Shown here: positions 44,331-55,259 of the stretch, piece by piece
Layout of the letters: every line of letters starts with the position of its first letter
Position numbering within the stretch: position 1 is the first letter of the stretch
DNA from: Heterocephalus glaber
Lineage: Eukaryota > Chordata > Mammalia > Rodentia > Bathyergidae
Length of the DNA: 64,000 nucleotides
Direction of reading: 5' to 3'
Assembly (NCBI RefSeq): GCF_000247695.1
Contig: NW_004624734.1
Coordinates: 9,067,463 to 9,131,462 of the forward strand
The notes under the pieces: generated by a model
Told to the model about the DNA's origin: nothing
The model's database searches: none
Seen by the model: the letters and a program-made list of their open reading frames with translations, nothing else
Translations under genes and position numbers: made by a program

Positions 44331-44752
44331 CTCTGGGGGAGGCCCTGAGTCCAGCACACTTGTTCCAAGATGGTTGTAACAGGTCTATTGGCGCCAGAGG
44401 ATAGACATCGTTGTGTTTCTGAGCGGAGCTAGAACAACCTGCGGGCCCCAGGGTGCTTCTTTGCTCGACAGTTGTGGCCTTCACTGTCTCACCTGGCTTT
44501 GCAGAGGAGATGGAGAGACTGGGAAGTGGTCAGTGTCCTCTGGGCCACTGGCCTGGAACTCCAAATGAGACTCTTCACCCCATGCATAGCCTTGGACATC
44601 CATGGGGCAGCCTCCCCGCCCAACCCAGTCCTGATTCCTGCCATTTCCTGCGACATTCCTGTTTCCCCAGGGACCCAGCTCTTCCTTCTGTGTGGGCTGC
44701 AGGCTGTGGACCTCTGGCAGATCCCCTGAGAGGGTAACAGAGGAGGGAATTT

Positions 44753-44849
44753 CTTTTTTCTTTTTTTTTTTTGTTGGTACTGGGGATTGAACTCAAGTCT
44801 TTGTGCTTTCGAGGCAGGAGGCAGAACCTCTGAGCTAAATCCCTGGCCC
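44753..44849 (-). mobile_element. ID SINE with 15-bp target-site duplication
   Basis: Reverse ID: ggtactggggattgaactca, then aacctctgagctaaatccct. cagaggagggaattt is repeated at 44738-44752 and 44850-44864. Confidence 0.95.
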
Positions 44850-44869
44850 CAGAGGAGGGAATTTTATTA

Positions 44870-45600
44870 GCCTTCAGACAGCCTCACCTGACGATCAAAT
44901 GTTCCTCCTCCTGCCTAAACTTCCTGCCCACTTCTGGCAAACCCAGTGAAGCTAGAACTTCCTATCCCCTCCTCCTTTGTGGGGAATACCGTCCCCCCAA
45001 TGATGTCTGAGTCCTGCTGCCCTCTGGCCCTCAGGAGCGTGCCATTATCACATGTTCTGTAATAGGGCTCATCCTGACCTCACAACCCCCTCCAAGTGGC
45101 TCCGAACAGCAAAGCCCTGCTGTTCACACTTCCGCAAGGAGCCCCGGCCCTGCTCACTGCTGCCCTAGCAATGTCACAGAGGCAGAGGACAAACTGAGAG
45201 GCACTGTGCCACTTCCTGGTCCTATATGTGACTGGCTTTGTGTGATTAGTTTCCAGCCCCACAGATACCACTGCGAGAGACCTAGTTCTAAGGTAGAACA
45301 CCACCAGAACTCTCAGCCCACTCGCCTCCAGGGGCCAAGGAACTGATATAGCTGCCTCTTCCCTGGTTTCAAAACTAGCCTGTGTGTGCTGGCATGGGGG
45401 AGAGGCAGGTGTTGGAGTGGGTCCCCCATCTCTTAAACCAGGCAGAGTGACGGACAGTGGGCTGGGCCTCTGGGCCCTCAGATCGGTTTTGCTACTTCTT
45501 GAATCTGTGAACTTCCTGCGTGATCCACTCTGAGGTGTTAACAAATCCTCATCCTGGCGTGGGGAGAGTTGACTGGAAGGGGCCATAAAGGATCTTTATG
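44870..45600. other. intron 1 stretch, nothing recognised
   Basis: No recognised exon. A minus-strand frame of 168 codons (45080-45586) has no family resemblance. Confidence 0.35.
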
Positions 45601-45614
45601 GAAAGAATGTTCTT

Positions 45615-45900
45615 CGTCAGTGCCGTACAACAGAAACCTTGAACATAACATAAGCCCCACAGTCGTTAAGTTTTTCTAGTAACCATATTAAAACAATAAA
45701 AACAATTAATTTCATAATGTTTTACTTAAGCCAACATATATAAAATATTATTTCAACACATAATGTATATAAAATACTATTAATGAGCTCTTTTATAGTC
45801 TTTTCTTCATACTAAGTCTTCCAAATCCTGTATTTCATAGCATGTCTCAGTTTGGATCAGGCACTTTGAAGACGGGTAACCACTTATGGTGAATGGCCAT
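45615..45900 (+). mobile_element. nonautonomous hAT-type element
   Basis: gtgccgtacaacagaaacct at the start, gttaagtttttctagtaacc, atattatttcaacacataat, then catactaagtcttccaaatc and catgtctcagtttggatcag. The same broad family as 26779-26968, but longer and AT-rich in the middle. Confidence 0.6.
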
Positions 45901-45914
45901 GGCATTGGATAGCT

Positions 45915-46050
45915 CAGGTCTCTCTCTCTCTCGATCTGGGTGGTAGTTACATGGGTGTAGGTAGCCGTGTAAAAACAGGACTTGATATACCGTAGAGATT
46001 TGTGCATTTTGCTGCCCATAGGTTACTCTTCAGTTAAAAGTATTTTAAAA
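45915..46050 (+). mobile_element. ancient L1 tail
   Basis: gatctgggtggtagttacat, ttgatataccgtagagattt, then gtgcattttgctgcccatag. Confidence 0.55.
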
Positions 46051-46054
46051 TCTT

Positions 46055-46195
46055 CCTCATGGCTCTCTTCAAATGCCACCTGTGCTCTTCTGAGCCCCCT
46101 GAGTTTTGACACTGCGCTCCTGTTATATTTATTCCCTCTTTGTCTATAGCCTGCTGCTTATGTGTATGTCTCCCTCGCTTTATTTTTTATTTGAT
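46055..46195 (+). mobile_element. L2 LINE, left part (split)
   Basis: tctcttcaaatgccacctgt, then ctgttatatttattccctct and a gtatgtctccctcgc end, the L2 3' ORF/UTR pattern. It resumes after the composite SINE. Confidence 0.55.
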
Positions 46196-46230
46196 CTATC
46201 AATCAATTGATGGGTGAATGGATTGATTCA

Positions 46231-46412
46231 AGGACTGGGGATTAAACCCAGGACCTTTGCACTGACCTATTACATCTCCATCCCTTTTTTAAAGTATTTT
46301 TATTTTGAGATAGGATCTTGCTAAATTGCCCAGGCTGGGCTCAAACTTGTGATCCTCCTGTATCAGCCTACCAAAGTTTTGAGATGACAGGCATTCAACA
46401 CTATACCTGGTT
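46231..46412 (-). mobile_element. B1-dID-type composite SINE
   Basis: ID half: ggactggggattaaacccag; B1 half: ttgagataggatcttgctaa, then ctgggctcaaacttgtgatc. It splits an L2 copy about 185 bases before RIN3 exon 2. Confidence 0.8.
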
Positions 46413-46413
46413 T

Positions 46414-46520
46414 CACCTGCTTTATTATAAGTGCCTTAAGGTGTAGACATGGTCTGTCCATTTTGTAATCCCCCAAACCCCCCAGGTACGTAGATGCTAA
46501 ATAAATAAGCTTGGTTGAAT
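46414..46520 (+). mobile_element. L2 LINE 3' end, right part
   Basis: tttattataagtgccttaag, then ggtacgtagatgctaaataa. It ends about 75 bases before RIN3 exon 2. Confidence 0.6.
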
Positions 46521-46594
46521 TTAATCCTCACTTGTATACCTCTCTGGGCCAGATGCAGGACAGGCTGATCATTTGATTTTGTCTCTGCTCTCAG

Positions 46595-46796
46595 TCCTGT
46601 TCCAGATGTTGACAAAGGAGAGGAAGAGGAAGAGGAGGACAGCTTGGGACTGCATCTGCCTGTCACCTCAAAGAACTGCCTTCCTCCCCGGGGCATCAGT
46701 ATCCTGGAGAAGCTGATCAAGACGTGCCCTGTTTGGCTGCAGCTGGGGCTGGGCCGGGCAGAGGTGACCCGGATCCTACACCGGGAGGTGGCCGGG
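46595..46796 (+). CDS. RIN3: RIN3 coding exon 2 (completes residue 15, then 16-82; start of SH2)
   Basis: 202 bases between acceptor tctgctctcag and donor ggg|gtgagt. With exon 1 the frame gives Gly15-Pro16, a run of six Glu (24-29), and ISILEKLIKTCPVWLQLGLG (49-68). The following AEVTRILHREVAG (70-82) is the start of the SH2 domain, with the helix that precedes the FLVR strand. The exon ends in phase 0 after residue 82. The sequence is strongly conserved with remembered human RIN3. This copy appears to lack one Arg that human RIN3 has before the GISILEK block (here PPRGIS). The RIN SH2 domain binds phosphotyrosine ligands; the partners are not shown here. Confidence 0.97.
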
Positions 46797-47094
46797 GTGA
46801 GTTAGCACCAGCAGGCACAGCTCGGGGAGCTCGGGGAGCTTGGTGGGGAAGCAGCTGCCTCCAGACAGCTGCCTGTCCACTCTCCTTTCTTGTCTTGGTC
46901 TGCTTTCAGCCCCCTTGTTTCTCAGAGTGCAGTGGTGGAGTCTGTGGGAGGAGTGGTTTCTGCTTTGAGGAACAGGGAGTAGGTGGCGGATGGGCCTTGC
47001 TGAACACAGACTGGACAGGCAGGACTGGGGAGGTCTGGAAGCCATACTGAGGGCTCAGCCAGGAGGCCAGGAACCAGGGAGTATCAGGATGAGG

Positions 47095-47165
47095 GTGGTT
47101 TCAGACACCCTTATTTTACAGATGGAAATAAGAGACTGTGTGGTGGTCAGAAGATGTTTTGGAGC
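47095..47165 (-). mobile_element. MIR-like fragment
   Basis: cacccttattttacagatgg, then aaataagagactgtgtggtg. Confidence 0.45.
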
Positions 47166-47277
47166 TGGGCTCTGGGAGTGGACGAACAATTTAAGTTTTC
47201 TGAGGCTCACTTTTTGTCATTTTGAAAAAGGGACATTGACACTCCCTCCTAGGGATGCTGTTCCTATTACATAGCAA

Positions 47278-47492
47278 GATGGATGGATGGATGTCTGGAT
47301 GTTTGGATGGATGGATGGATGGATGGATGGATGGATGACTGGATGGTTGATGGATGGATGGATGGATGACTGGATGGTTGATGGATGGATGAGTGGATGA
47401 CTGGATGGATGATGGATCGAAGGATGGATGGATGGGTAGATGGGTAGATGAATGGATGGTGGATAGATGGAAAGATAGATGGTAAATAGATG
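47278..47492 (+). repeat. (TGGA)n minisatellite with higher-order structure
   Basis: About 215 bases of TGGA/TGGT units. Phrases such as tgactggatggttgatggat recur, giving a longer unit over the tetranucleotide. Long minus-strand frames here (Pro/Ser/His/Ile-rich) are produced by the repeat. Confidence 0.95.
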
Positions 47493-47499
47493 AAGTGTG

Positions 47500-48100
47500 A
47501 GTCAGTGCCACAACCCGCATGGCTGAAGGGTTCATGGAGTGAAAAACGACAGTGAGAAATTAAGAAAGTCAAACAAAGAAAGAAGACAAAGACGACAGTA
47601 AAGTTTATAAAGCTGAGTCCAGGTGGAATCCCTTCTTCCTCCTGAGACAAAAGGCTCGGCTTGCATCCTCAGCACCTTTATAGTGTAGATAAGGGAAAGG
47701 AAAGGGGATGCCTGACTGGAACAGGGAGAACAGACGGCTAGGGTCTGCAGGAGATATGTTTGATGTTTCTCTGGCGGATGGGTGGGAAAGAAGATAGCCC
47801 TCTTCTGGGACAGGCCTTGCTCCACCACGCCCTCTTGTCGCCTGTTCTCCTCCCTCGGGCCCTGCCTCATCTGCGGGAGGAGGCGAGTTAGGCCTGGCCA
47901 GAGTGATCCACAGCACAGCGCTCCCAGCAAGTCAGAGCTCCTCATATGCTACTTTCAGTCCCACACACAGTTATATGCTACTCCTTTATATGCTGCTCCG
48001 TGCATTATTTTTTAAAATAAGCTGGATAGAAGTGAATAAAATTGTAAAAAGTAAATGTCTCACAAAGATCTTTTCTACTTACTATAAGCCAACTCTCCCC
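47500..48100. other. intron 2 stretch, nothing recognised
   Basis: No exon or secure repeat. Confidence 0.35.
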
Positions 48101-48107
48101 AGAAGTC

Positions 48108-48320
48108 TTTTTTTCAATTGAGGTGAAATTCATATCACATAAAATCAGCCGTTTGAAAGTTTTAAATACCATTCCATGGCATTTAGTGCAGCCACAGTAT
48201 AATCCAACCACTGCCTGCCTCTTGCTAATTTCCAGATGTGTCCATCACCCCCCGAAAGAAAACCTCATCTGCACTGAGAGATTAATTCCCATCTCCCCTC
48301 CCCCAGCCTCAGGGACTCCC
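48108..48320 (-). mobile_element. ancient L1 fragment
   Basis: ttttttcaattgaggtgaaa, ataaaatcagccgtttgaaa, agtgcagccacagtataatc, then gtccatcaccccccgaaaga. Confidence 0.75.
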
Positions 48321-48366
48321 AGTCGGCTTCCAGAAGTCATTTTGCTAGGAGTGCGTGGGCTTTTTC

Positions 48367-48426
48367 TTCCCCTCTTCCTCCTTGCTTCCCTCCCTTCCTT
48401 CCTTCTTATTGATTGATTGATTGATT
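48367..48426 (+). repeat. (TTCC)n then (TTGA)n patch
   Basis: Pyrimidine-rich cttcc units pass into four ttga units, at the tail side of the reverse composite SINE. Confidence 0.75.
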
Positions 48427-48612
48427 GTGGTACTAAGGATTGAACCCAGGGCCTTCACACTGAGCTATATCCTCAGCCCTTTTTATTTTTCATTTTGAGA
48501 CAGTATCTTGCTAAGTCATAAGTGGCCCAGTCTGGGCTTGAACTTGCGGTCGGTCCTCCTGCCTCTGCCTCCTGTAGTTCTGGGGTTATAGGCCAGCACC
48601 ACTGCACCTGGC
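48427..48612 (-). mobile_element. B1-dID-type composite SINE
   Basis: ID half: tggtactaaggattgaaccc, ttcacactgagctatatcct; B1 half: ttgagacagtatcttgctaa, then ctgggcttgaacttgcggtc. Confidence 0.85.
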
Positions 48613-48734
48613 TCACATGGATTGTCTTTGTAGTCATCTTCCATGTGATCCCACATCTAAGGCCACAGTGTTCCCTCAATTCTTCCTGCACTTGAGACTC
48701 TCTCCTGAGATCTTCCTGAGAATAGACCCATTGC

Positions 48735-48830
48735 TCCTCATGGTAGCCTGTGAGGTTGGGATTCCTGTTGTGGCCATTTTACAGATACACTATGATTCTT
48801 CCCCAGGTAATGAAACAGTAGAAAATAAAA
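48735..48830 (-). mobile_element. MIR-like fragment
   Basis: gtagcctgtgaggttgggat, then ccattttacagatacactat. Confidence 0.5.
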
Positions 48831-48971
48831 CTGGGGGCTCACAGCAGCCGGTGTTCCTTGGAGTCCCCAGGCTGCTGCCAGGCATTCCTCCACTCCCATA
48901 GGAGGTTCTGAGGGGTGAGCTTCCACCCTTCTTGGGAGGATTCAACTCTAAAACAGGTCCATGGAGGATAT

Positions 48972-49059
48972 TTTTTTTTCCTTTTTTTGGTACCAGAGAT
49001 CGAACTCGGGTCCTTAGCTTATGAAGCAGGTGGTGGAACCACTGAGCTAAATCCCCAGC
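48972..49059 (-). mobile_element. ID SINE with 13-bp target-site duplication
   Basis: Reverse ID: ggtaccagagatcgaactcg, then accactgagctaaatcccca. ccatggaggatat is repeated at 48959-48971 and 49060-49072. Confidence 0.95.
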
Positions 49060-49089
49060 CCATGGAGGATATATTTTTAAAAATTCTTA

Positions 49090-49157
49090 GGGTGCTGGGC
49101 ATGGAACCCAGGGCCTCTTGCATGCTAGGAAGTGCTTTACCACTGAGCTTCCTTTCA
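49090..49157 (-). mobile_element. older ID-type fragment
   Basis: gtgctgggcatggaacccag, then gtgctttaccactgagcttc: an ID half of an older type, immediately after the ID at 48972. Confidence 0.6.
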
Positions 49158-49164
49158 AGGCACA

Positions 49165-49425
49165 AGTTGTTGATGGCTGAGGGATGGCCATTTTCTGGAC
49201 TATGCTTGGTCATCAGGAGGGGTGTGTCTAGGGCATGTGTGTAGATAGGACTGGCCCAGAGAGTGGGGGACAGTCCCAGGAGAAGGCAAATGGGTCTGTA
49301 GGACAACTGGGCCAGACGTAGTGCATGACCACTTTGTCAAAAGTTATGGCCTTCTCTTCAAAAAGTTCAGAATAAGCCAACTGAAAATTACCTTTGTGGT
49401 TCTCTTTGGGATGCTTATGCATGCC
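49165..49425. other. intron 2 stretch, nothing recognised
   Basis: No gene or repeat seen. Confidence 0.3.
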
Positions 49426-49429
49426 ATGC

Positions 49430-49515
49430 CTGTACTTTACAAATACCATCTTTCAATAATCCTATGAGGGAGACTCTGCTCTTGTACCCATTTTACGGGC
49501 AGTGAAGCCAGGGCT
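49430..49515 (-). mobile_element. MIR fragment
   Basis: caataatcctatgagggaga, then tgtacccattttacgggcag. Confidence 0.6.
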
Positions 49516-49519
49516 AAGA

Positions 49520-50130
49520 GGAGTGCCTTAGTTTGGCTTCCCCCAAGACAGACTCCAAGACAAGAATTCAAGACCATGTGGCTTTTGGGAAGGTGACCCT
49601 AAGGCACCAGGAGAGGAGAGAGACGAGCAGGGAAGGTGGCTGTGAGTGGCACTTGTCACGCAAGTTACCCCTGGGGCAGCTGGAGCTGAGTCCTGCTGGA
49701 GAACCCTGGGAATGGGTATAGAACAGGCATCTCAGGGTGATGCCCCTGGAGGGGCAGGAGGGAGGGTCAGGGAGCTGTGTGTTTTCCACCGACTCCTGAC
49801 ACTCCTGAGCGAAAGGCTGTGGAGTGTGAGGATTCATTTTCCAGCCTCTACTCTTTGCCCTAGGACTCTTATCAGAAAAAGCCCTGGGGCTGCCTGTTAT
49901 AGGACTGGAGTCAGTGAGGGTGGGGCCTAGGGCTTGGGGGCACCAAGGCCAACACTACTGGAAGTGAAATCAGCTGCCTGAAGTCCACAGCTGGCAAGTG
50001 AGTCCCAGCTGAGAGTTGAGTCCAGTCCTAGCCAGGCTGAAGCACACCCACCACCAGGAAGGAGCAGAAAAGAAATGGAAATACAATGCAATGAGACCTC
50101 TGTCCCCCGGGGTTCCACCTCTACAGATTC
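49520..50130. other. intron 2 stretch, nothing secure
   Basis: GC-moderate, no exon or secure family. Confidence 0.3.
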
Positions 50131-50134
50131 AACC

Positions 50135-50310
50135 AACTTCAGATAGAAGATGTTTGGAGAAAAATTGCCAACTGTACTGAATGTGTATAGACTATCCCTA
50201 AACAATATGGTATAATAACCATTTATGGATCATTTACATTGCATAAGCTATTGTACGTGATGATTTAAAGCATACAGGAGGATGTGCATAGGTTATGTGC
50301 AATAAGTCTT
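50135..50310 (-). mobile_element. Tigger-like (TcMar) relic
   Basis: gtatagactatccctaaaca, tacattgcataagctattgt, then gatgatttaaagcatacagg and ggatgtgcataggttatgtg match the internal part of a mammalian Tigger family read backwards. Neither terminal repeat is clear. Confidence 0.55.
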
Positions 50311-50409
50311 GCATGGCTTAATGAAAAGGATATGTTCTGAGAGAGGCGAGTTCGTTGCAGTTGTACGAACATGATAGAGTGTACTTAACGCAAACTGAGA
50401 TGTCTATTT

Positions 50410-50560
50410 GCACGATTTTATTCAATTCTCACAGCACTTTCTGTCTGGTAGGCATTATTAGTGTGCCCGTTTCCACATGAGGAAATGGAGGCACAGAGAC
50501 ACTGACCTGCTTGCTTGAGGTCACACAGCTAATGAGTAGAGAGTTCCCGGTGCGATCCTC
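50410..50560 (-). mobile_element. MIR SINE
   Basis: Reverse MIR: tttattcaattctcacagca, tttccacatgaggaaatgga, then ttgaggtcacacagctaatg. Confidence 0.8.
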
Positions 50561-50904
50561 AGGAATGCCGGAAAACCCTTTGCTGCATAAAATCTCTCCC
50601 ACATACCTGTCTGAAATTCTATCATTGCCACAACTCCGTCGATCTGAGGGATACAAACACTGTGGCTGGTCCCCATGCGGATGACTCTCAGAGACCTCCC
50701 GGGTCCGCCTGGCAGCAGTGAGAGACAGTTCTTCTTCATGCCCAAGCCAGTGCTCAGCCCCCTCGGCCCCCAAATCTTTGACCTTGACCACACCCTCTCT
50801 CCTTCCCCAGCCCGTGTCCCCTGAGTCTGCCTCTCTGATGAGGTGTGGGACATGGTGATATGTGTGTATCCAGCAACAAGGCAATCAAAAGTCACCCATT
50901 CTGC

Positions 50905-51925
50905 AGTCATACTGGCTTGGGTTTTGATTTTTAGAATAGTTTTATAGAAAAGGTGCAGTGATAGTACAGAGTCCTCTGGGCCCACACTCAGTTTCTCCTG
51001 CTGTGGACACCCAACGGTATTATGGAAACCACCGCAATCCTTGGTGTTAACCAAAAGTCTGTACTTAAGATTTCCTTCCTTTTTGTCCTTCTTCTGTCCC
51101 AGAATCCCATCCAGGACCACAGCACATGTGATTGTCATATCCCGTTAGACTCCTCTGGTTTGTGACAGTTTCGCAGACTTCCTTTGTCTTTGATGACCTT
51201 GAGGGTTTTGAGAAGCACTGGTCAGGCACTTGGTAGAATGGCCTTCCAAGGGGATTTGTCTAATGATTAGACTGGGATTCAGGAGGCCACAGAGGTAAAG
51301 TGCCAGGGATACGTGATATCCAAGTGCCTTCCCTGGTGATGTTGATCTTGATCACAAACTGAGGTAGCGTTTGTCTGTTTCTTGACTTGAAAGTTACTCT
51401 TTCCCTCTCCCCTTCATACTTTTCTCTTTGGAAGGAAGTCACTGTGCTCAGCCCACCTGAAGGGAGAGGATGGTTGTGTTCTGCATCCTTGCTGGAATGT
51501 ATTTGGAATTCTGTATCTGTCTCTTCTCCTCCATCTATTTATTGATTTAATCATCTATTTATGGCAATAGGAATCCTGGAATCTTATTTTATATTTTAGA
51601 TTACACTCCAATGTAATTATTATTATTTACTTTAATTATTTTGTTGCACAAGTCATTCCGACTTTAGCCATTGAGGGTGTCCCAGTTGGTACCCGAGTCC
51701 CTTTGACATACTCCATTTGTATATGTGTGTGTGTTGCATGTACGTGTCTTTGTTGGTTGGCACACTTCCTTACTTTATAGCGATACAAGATGTTACAGCC
51801 TCACCTTATTTCCTGCCCCATCCTGGAATTGGCCACTTCTCCTTTGATTGGGAAATGGGATTAGAAACCAAGGACTGGAGGCTGAGTGTGTCCATTGCTT
51901 TGGGAGTGTCCTTGCTTCTAGCCTG
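50905..51925 (-). mobile_element. ancient L1 3' UTR, about 1 kb and nearly uninterrupted
   Basis: Reverse-strand L1M landmarks run in order: tagaatagttttatagaaaa, agaatcccatccaggaccac, gatgaccttgagggttttga, ccacagaggtaaagtgccag, gatgttgatcttgatcacaa, ctctttggaaggaagtcact, ttattttgttgcacaagtca, then gaaaccaaggactggaggct. This is the longest continuous old LINE in intron 2. Confidence 0.85.
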
Positions 51926-51929
51926 AAAG

Positions 51930-52360
51930 GTGGTCTTTGATGAGCGGACCCTCCTGTGAGTTTGCCTTTGATAGTGGGGGGGTAAGTTTAAGAGTAACAG
52001 GCAGTGAAATGTCATATGGTCCAGCGGGTAGGTGGTTCAGAGCCCCTCACCCATGTAAGTGTAGCGCTGATGTTGTTCATTATTAGTTTGGCATTAACCT
52101 TCAGTGAAGCCCCTCCTGTCCCATCACGAGGCCAAGGCCAGGGGACAGGCATCATTGGTTGTTGCGGGACCGCTGAGCACTCAGCTCTTATCCCTCCAGC
52201 AGCCCTGGAGAGCAGGGCTGCATTCTCTGCACCGAGGGAGGACACTTGGCTCTGTGGTAGCAAGCAGTGTGGCTGCGAAATGGCGGAACCTGACTTGAAT
52301 CCACCACGGATGGCCTCCAGAGGCTTTAAAAACAAGGCAGTGACCTGGCCTCACCCCGAG
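51930..52360. other. intron 2 stretch, nothing recognised
   Basis: No recognised exon or secure repeat. Confidence 0.3.
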
Positions 52361-52364
52361 AAGT

Positions 52365-52475
52365 GCTTATTTCTCTGGTTCAGGTTGGGCCTCAGCCCTT
52401 ACTGTGTTTTAAAAGCTCCCTGGGTGATTGTGATCTACAGCCAACACTGGGAATGCTGCTTGGTGCCGTGCTGCG
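52365..52475 (+). mobile_element. MER5A-like hAT relic
   Basis: gttttaaaagctccctgggt, then gattgtgatctacagccaac and actgggaat, the right half of a MER5-type element. Confidence 0.4.
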
Positions 52476-52479
52476 GCTA

Positions 52480-53690
52480 TGTTGTAAGTAACGGGGAGGA
52501 TGATCCTCAGGTTCCCCATATGTAAAATAAAGGTAGCGGGCACTGTGTCTTCTCCACGTCCAGTCCTTGCACGGTTCTGCACACTGTCCCAGCTCTGTTG
52601 GCTCAGGACTGGGGATGTGAGGACCTTTGCCACAGGTCTGCCCGCTCACGCCTGCGTGTGTCCAGGCTTGGTTCTGACCACTGGACTGCCCACCTCCCTG
52701 GGCACTGAAGCCCCTGCCGTTGTGGCCTCTTGAAAGAACCAGCCGCTTCTGTTCCTGCCCTAATGGGCTTGATTGGAAATTTTCCTCATGCAAATGGAAA
52801 ACATTCCTAAATAACAAAAGCAGATGACTCTGGGCAGTACAGGCCCAAAGTGGATGGTCAAAGCAAAAACGTACCTAGTGTATGTTGCTTTCAATTTTTA
52901 TGTATTTCAAGGAGGGGGTGCAGTGGCGGCACCTTTCACTCCCAAAACATACTGTACCCCACCCACAGTGGAATCGGTCAGCCCTCCCAAATCCATGCCC
53001 TCGGCCCTCCAAAACTTGTGCCAGCTGAGGTAGACAAGGACAGGATCCCACCCCAGCTGTGTCAACCTCTTGGACTGCATAATGCTATCTCACAGCTAAC
53101 TCTCTTACAAGTCCCTAGGGGCTGGGCGAGATCCCAGGACACTGATGCTAGAAGCGTCTTCTAGAAAGAAAGAGTCCTGGGACACTGTGAGGCGCTAGGT
53201 CAGTGGGGAATGCGTTTAGCTTCAAGTAACAACTGCTGGCAGGTGGACAGTCTGAGATGGTCCCACTGACCTGTCCCATGGTGGGTGCAGCTGTTGGCTG
53301 GGCCACGTGACTCCAGCAGACTAACTCAGGCATCTTCACAGGATGGCCAAAGCCCAAAAGGTGGAGCAGGAAAGTTGTGGTGCCTCTAAGGCCTGGGCTC
53401 AGAACTCCACAGTGAACCTTAACTTCGTCCTTCTGGTCAGTGCCAGCCCCAAGCTGCTCTCCCACCTCTTGGTGGGAGGAGTGACAAGAACTCTGTGGCC
53501 ATTTTTAATCCACCATATAGGTGAATGATCTTTGAGTCATTTTTTCCCTCTCCCTCCTTTTGGTCTAGCTTAAAGCACAGTGCTGATCTTACTGTAATTA
53601 GTATTTATTTCCCAAATGAGAGTATGCATTTAAATATCGTAGCACCTGCTTTAGCACTGCTGAATGGTAAGTAGTGGTAGTCCGTAGCAG
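52480..53690. other. intron 2 stretch, nothing recognised
   Basis: About 1.2 kb with no recognised repeat or exon. Confidence 0.35.
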
Positions 53691-53694
53691 TGAT

Positions 53695-53800
53695 ACACTC
53701 GTATTGTTAAGGACATAGTCGGTGCCAGGCATTTCATATACACGATCAGCAGTTCCCACAGCAACTCTGAATGCTGACTATTCCTGTGGGGAGAAAGAAC
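53695..53800 (-). mobile_element. MIR-like fragment
   Basis: gtcggtgccaggcatttcat, then gttcccacagcaactctgaa. Confidence 0.5.
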
Positions 53801-53804
53801 TCTG

Positions 53805-55020
53805 GGCGGTCCAGCCAGCTCTTCAGTCCCCTGGGAGTCCTGAGCAACCACCATCATGGTAATGTCTCCTTTGAAGACAACCAGTGGCAGGGCAGTGAGG
53901 GAGGATACAAAGAGCTCACAGAGACGCCTGCCTGGCACTGACTTCCAACACTGTCAGCTTCATGCTTGAGGAATTCGACACAATCTAGAAGGTTTTTCGG
54001 GAGTCACTGCCACACCGTGGTGCTGTGTTTTGAGGTCCTGTGGCCAAGGCCGACCACTGACCCAGTTCTGCCCGCAGTGGGCACCTCTCAGCCCGGCCCT
54101 CACCCTCCACCACCTGGGCAGGGTGGATCAGAAGAGCCTCTAGCCAGGCTGAATTCCGATTCCCTCCCTGCCCCACCTTGGAACTCACAGCCACTTCCAC
54201 CCCACCCTCCACCCCTGACCAGTGCCCGCCTTATCAGGGTTTTCAGATAAGGGCCTAGGATACAGCTCAGGCAGAAGAGAAGAGCTCAGTGGCTGTGCTA
54301 CAAGGGTAGGTGGTGGGTGTTCAGAACTGGGGATCTGTGGAGTCCAGCCTAGGGGACTTTCCAGTCCTGCCGATAGACCTGAGTAGATGCCACAGTCTCA
54401 ATGGCCAGCGACAAGTGACAGACTACACGGCGTGGTGGGACTGACGCCTGGCCTGCTTCCTGCTTCTGCACAGCCCACTGGGTGGCCTTGGGTTTACTGG
54501 GCCTCCCTGAGCGCTGGGTCTTCTTCCACCACAGGGAGTAGAGGTAGACGGCCCCCACGGCCAGGCCAGGGCTGAGTGATACCAGACCTCGGCACATTTG
54601 TTTCAGCTTCCAGCTCCCACCCGTCACTGCACCGCTCTGTCCTCTGTTTATTGTGTTGCATTTGCTCCTCCTCTTGCCCTGGATCTGTGAGTTTTGTCTT
54701 CCCAACTCCTGCCTCAAAGAAATCTCTCTGATTTCTTTTTCATAATAACCCCGCATGGTAGACGAATGCCAGGTTCCAGTTGGAGCAGAGACAGAGAGGC
54801 AGAAGAATGGGGCTCCGCAGCGGGTGAGGCGAATGGGAAATTGTCCTTAGAGCGCATCCTGGTGGAGGTGTTCTTATCCCCGATGCAGTCCTGTTCTGGC
54901 CTTTGTTTCTGCTGGGCGTCCTAGGTGTTGTCCACATGTACAGATCTGAGGGACACGATTACCCAGGGTCACAGAACCGATACCTGGCTGCTCAGGGCCA
55001 TCTGGAAGAAATGTGAATTG
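53805..55020. other. intron 2 stretch, nothing recognised
   Basis: GC-rich in 54050-54240. No exon recognised. Confidence 0.35.
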
Positions 55021-55023
55021 TAG

Positions 55024-55195
55024 ACGGGTGTGGTGGCGCATGCTTGGAACCTCAGCATTCTCAGGGACTATGGCAGGAGGATGGAAAATTCAAGCCCAGC
55101 CGGGGCAACTGAACAACTTAGCAATACCTCGTCTCTAAAAACTAAGGGCTGGGGTTGTAGCTCAGTGCAGAGGCCCTAGGTTCAATGCCAAGTAC
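55024..55195 (+). mobile_element. B1-dID-type composite SINE
   Basis: B1 half: acgggtgtggtggcgcatgc, agcccagccggggcaactga; ID half: gggctggggttgtagctcag, aggttcaatgccaagtac. Its tail runs into a purine repeat. Confidence 0.9.
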
Positions 55196-55254
55196 AAAAA
55201 AAGAAGGAGGAAGAGAGAAAGAGAGGGAGGGAGGGAGAGAGAGAGAGGGAGAGA
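55196..55254 (+). repeat. purine-rich (GGGA/GA)n tract on a SINE tail
   Basis: About 59 bases of A, GAA, GGGA and GA units, grown from the poly-A of the composite SINE. Similar to the (AG)n tail of the B1 at 5876. Confidence 0.9.
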
Positions 55255-55259
55255 TCATG

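Larger units (their letters stand above)
12734..46594 (+). other. RIN3: RIN3 intron 1, about 33.9 kb
   Basis: Bounded by donor gtaagt at 12734 and acceptor ctctgctctcag ending at 46594. It contains SINEs, L1, MaLR and hAT elements listed separately, the CpG-rich segment near 18.3-18.7 kb, and no internal exon I can recognise. An alternative first exon inside the intron cannot be excluded. Confidence 0.85.

Noticed and set aside
47191..47650. Minus-strand frames rich in His, Pro, Ser and Ile
   Set aside because: Translation of the TGGA minisatellite on the other strand.
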